13,321 nt of DNA, from positions 1 to 13,321 of the forward strand of contig DATHDF010000022.1 in the NCBI GenBank assembly GCA_035319185.1, in the 5' to 3' direction. Origin of the DNA: Fen-1308 sp035319185. GTDB lineage: Bacteria; Nitrospirota; Thermodesulfovibrionia; Thermodesulfovibrionales; Dissulfurispiraceae. Shown piece after piece: positions 12,731 through 13,321 of this stretch (within the stretch, counting starts at the first letter, position 1; every line of letters starts with the position of its first letter). A program made the translations under genes and the position numbers. A model generated the notes under the pieces. It had not been told where the DNA came from. It saw only the letters and a list, made by a program, of their open reading frames with translations, and made no database searches.

Positions 12731-13321
12731 CTACTCAGGGATATTATGGAAAAGGTAGAGCGAGACGACAGAGAAGATGACAGGCACTATCCACGGTGCA
12801 AGAGCGGGCGGCACGGTCCCAGAATATCCCAGAGACAGTGTGAATGAATATCCCAGCCAGTAAAAGACGCTGATCAGCAGGCCCAGCCCTGCGGATATGA
12901 CCCCTGCATTCGCCTGGGCCCCTTGAGTCTTTATCCTGAACAACTTTTCGATGCCTTTCTGCTCTCCGCCGATCGACAGGGATATGCCGAGCAGCAACAT
13001 GAAAAGATTCACTATCGGGTAGGACAATCTCGATCCCAGGTCAACCGATAGCTTTACATTTCTGAACCCGGCCTCGGCTAGCCTGTCCTTGTATCTTATC
13101 AGCTCGGTAAGTGTCATCTCTTCAACCTTGACGGCGTCCTCGCTGAATATCTTCGGCGACTCGATGGCGGTATACGCCATCTCCGGCATCCTTGAAACCT
13201 TGCCTGTTGTTAGGTCGTAGATCTGAATGTTCTTCAGCTTCCAGACATTGTTCTCCCAGGAACCGGTGTCGGCGTCTATCCTCTCGGTGAGGCCGTCTTC
13301 GTTGAATTTGAAGATGCTGAT
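12731..13321 (-). CDS. LptF/LptG family LPS-export permease, C-terminal part (partial)
   Basis: Inner-membrane permease of the LptBFG transporter that extracts lipopolysaccharide for transport to the outer membrane. The frame is open to the window edge, so the N-terminus is missing. The 196 visible residues include the end of the periplasmic beta-jellyroll (SIFKFNEDGLTERIDADTG, NVWKLKNIQIYD) and the coupling stretch MTLTELIRYKDRL. Three C-terminal membrane segments follow, the first being LSYPIVNLFMLLLGISLSI. The end (SGTVPPALAPWIVPVIFSVVSLYLF) looks more like LptG than LptF, but this is not decisive. The stop is TAG, tail to tail with the aminotransferase. Confidence 0.9.
   Translation of the reverse strand: MSIFKFNEDGLTERIDADTGSWENNVWKLKNIQIYDLTTGKVSRMPEMAYTAIESPKIFSEDAVKVEEMTLTELIRYKDRLAEAGFRNVKLSVDLGSRLSYPIVNLFMLLLGISLSIGGEQKGIEKLFRIKTQGAQANAGVISAGLGLLISVFYWLGYSFTLSLGYSGTVPPALAPWIVPVIFSVVSLYLFHNIPE

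Noticed and set aside
1..13321. CRISPR array, transposon, prophage or defence island
   Set aside because: No regularly spaced repeats, transposase, integrase, phage structural gene or known defence domain was seen; the genes are mainly housekeeping.

Overview
The window reads as ordinary chromosome of a Gram-negative bacterium. Evidence is a C-terminal LptF/LptG permease fragment (LPS export), a signal-peptide LysM protein, a housekeeping sigma-70 and a two-subunit pyruvate carboxylase. The base composition is moderate, and coding genes look somewhat GC-richer than the gaps. The gene mix (split PycA/PycB, BioA with an internal cysteine cluster, an archaeal-like Toprim protein, a TrpRS with most of an iron-sulfur motif) suggests a Desulfobacterota- or Nitrospirota-like lineage. 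That placement is inference and I cannot name a species.

Layout. Bases 1-79 are the 3' end of 23S rRNA. It is followed by a strong intrinsic terminator with no 5S rRNA gene between, and then rpoD on the plus strand (224-1645). A palindromic repeat and a hairpin separate rpoD from a convergent minus-strand pair: a LysM protein (1727-2716), with bioA upstream of it (2752-4131). bioA is divergent from a small alpha/beta hydrolase (4199-4855), and a perfectly palindromic -10 box between them could serve both strands. A 406-base gap without a convincing gene follows, then a small antibiotic-biosynthesis-monooxygenase-type protein on the minus strand (5262-5564).

Bases 10743 down to 5740 hold a minus-strand cluster in the order pycA, pycB, M50 metalloprotease, trpS. 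PycA (biotin carboxylase) and PycB (carboxyltransferase plus biotin carrier) together would make oxaloacetate from pyruvate. They need biotin, for which BioA nearby supplies one synthetic step. The M50 protease and trpS look like co-transcribed passengers.

Divergent from pycA is a plus-strand cluster: a very small hypothetical protein, a Toprim protein resembling archaeal UPF0292, yraN (UPF0102, nuclease-like) and a class IV aminotransferase. These are tightly packed; the Toprim/yraN junction overlaps at TTGA. The window ends inside a convergent LptF/LptG permease gene.

I found no CRISPR array, transposase, phage gene or tRNA, and no clear novel multi-gene system. The best second-look items are the missing 5S with a promoter overlapping the rRNA terminator, the altered Fe-S motif of TrpRS, the palindromic bidirectional promoter at bioA, the coupled Toprim-YraN pair and the unusually started mini-gene ahead of it.
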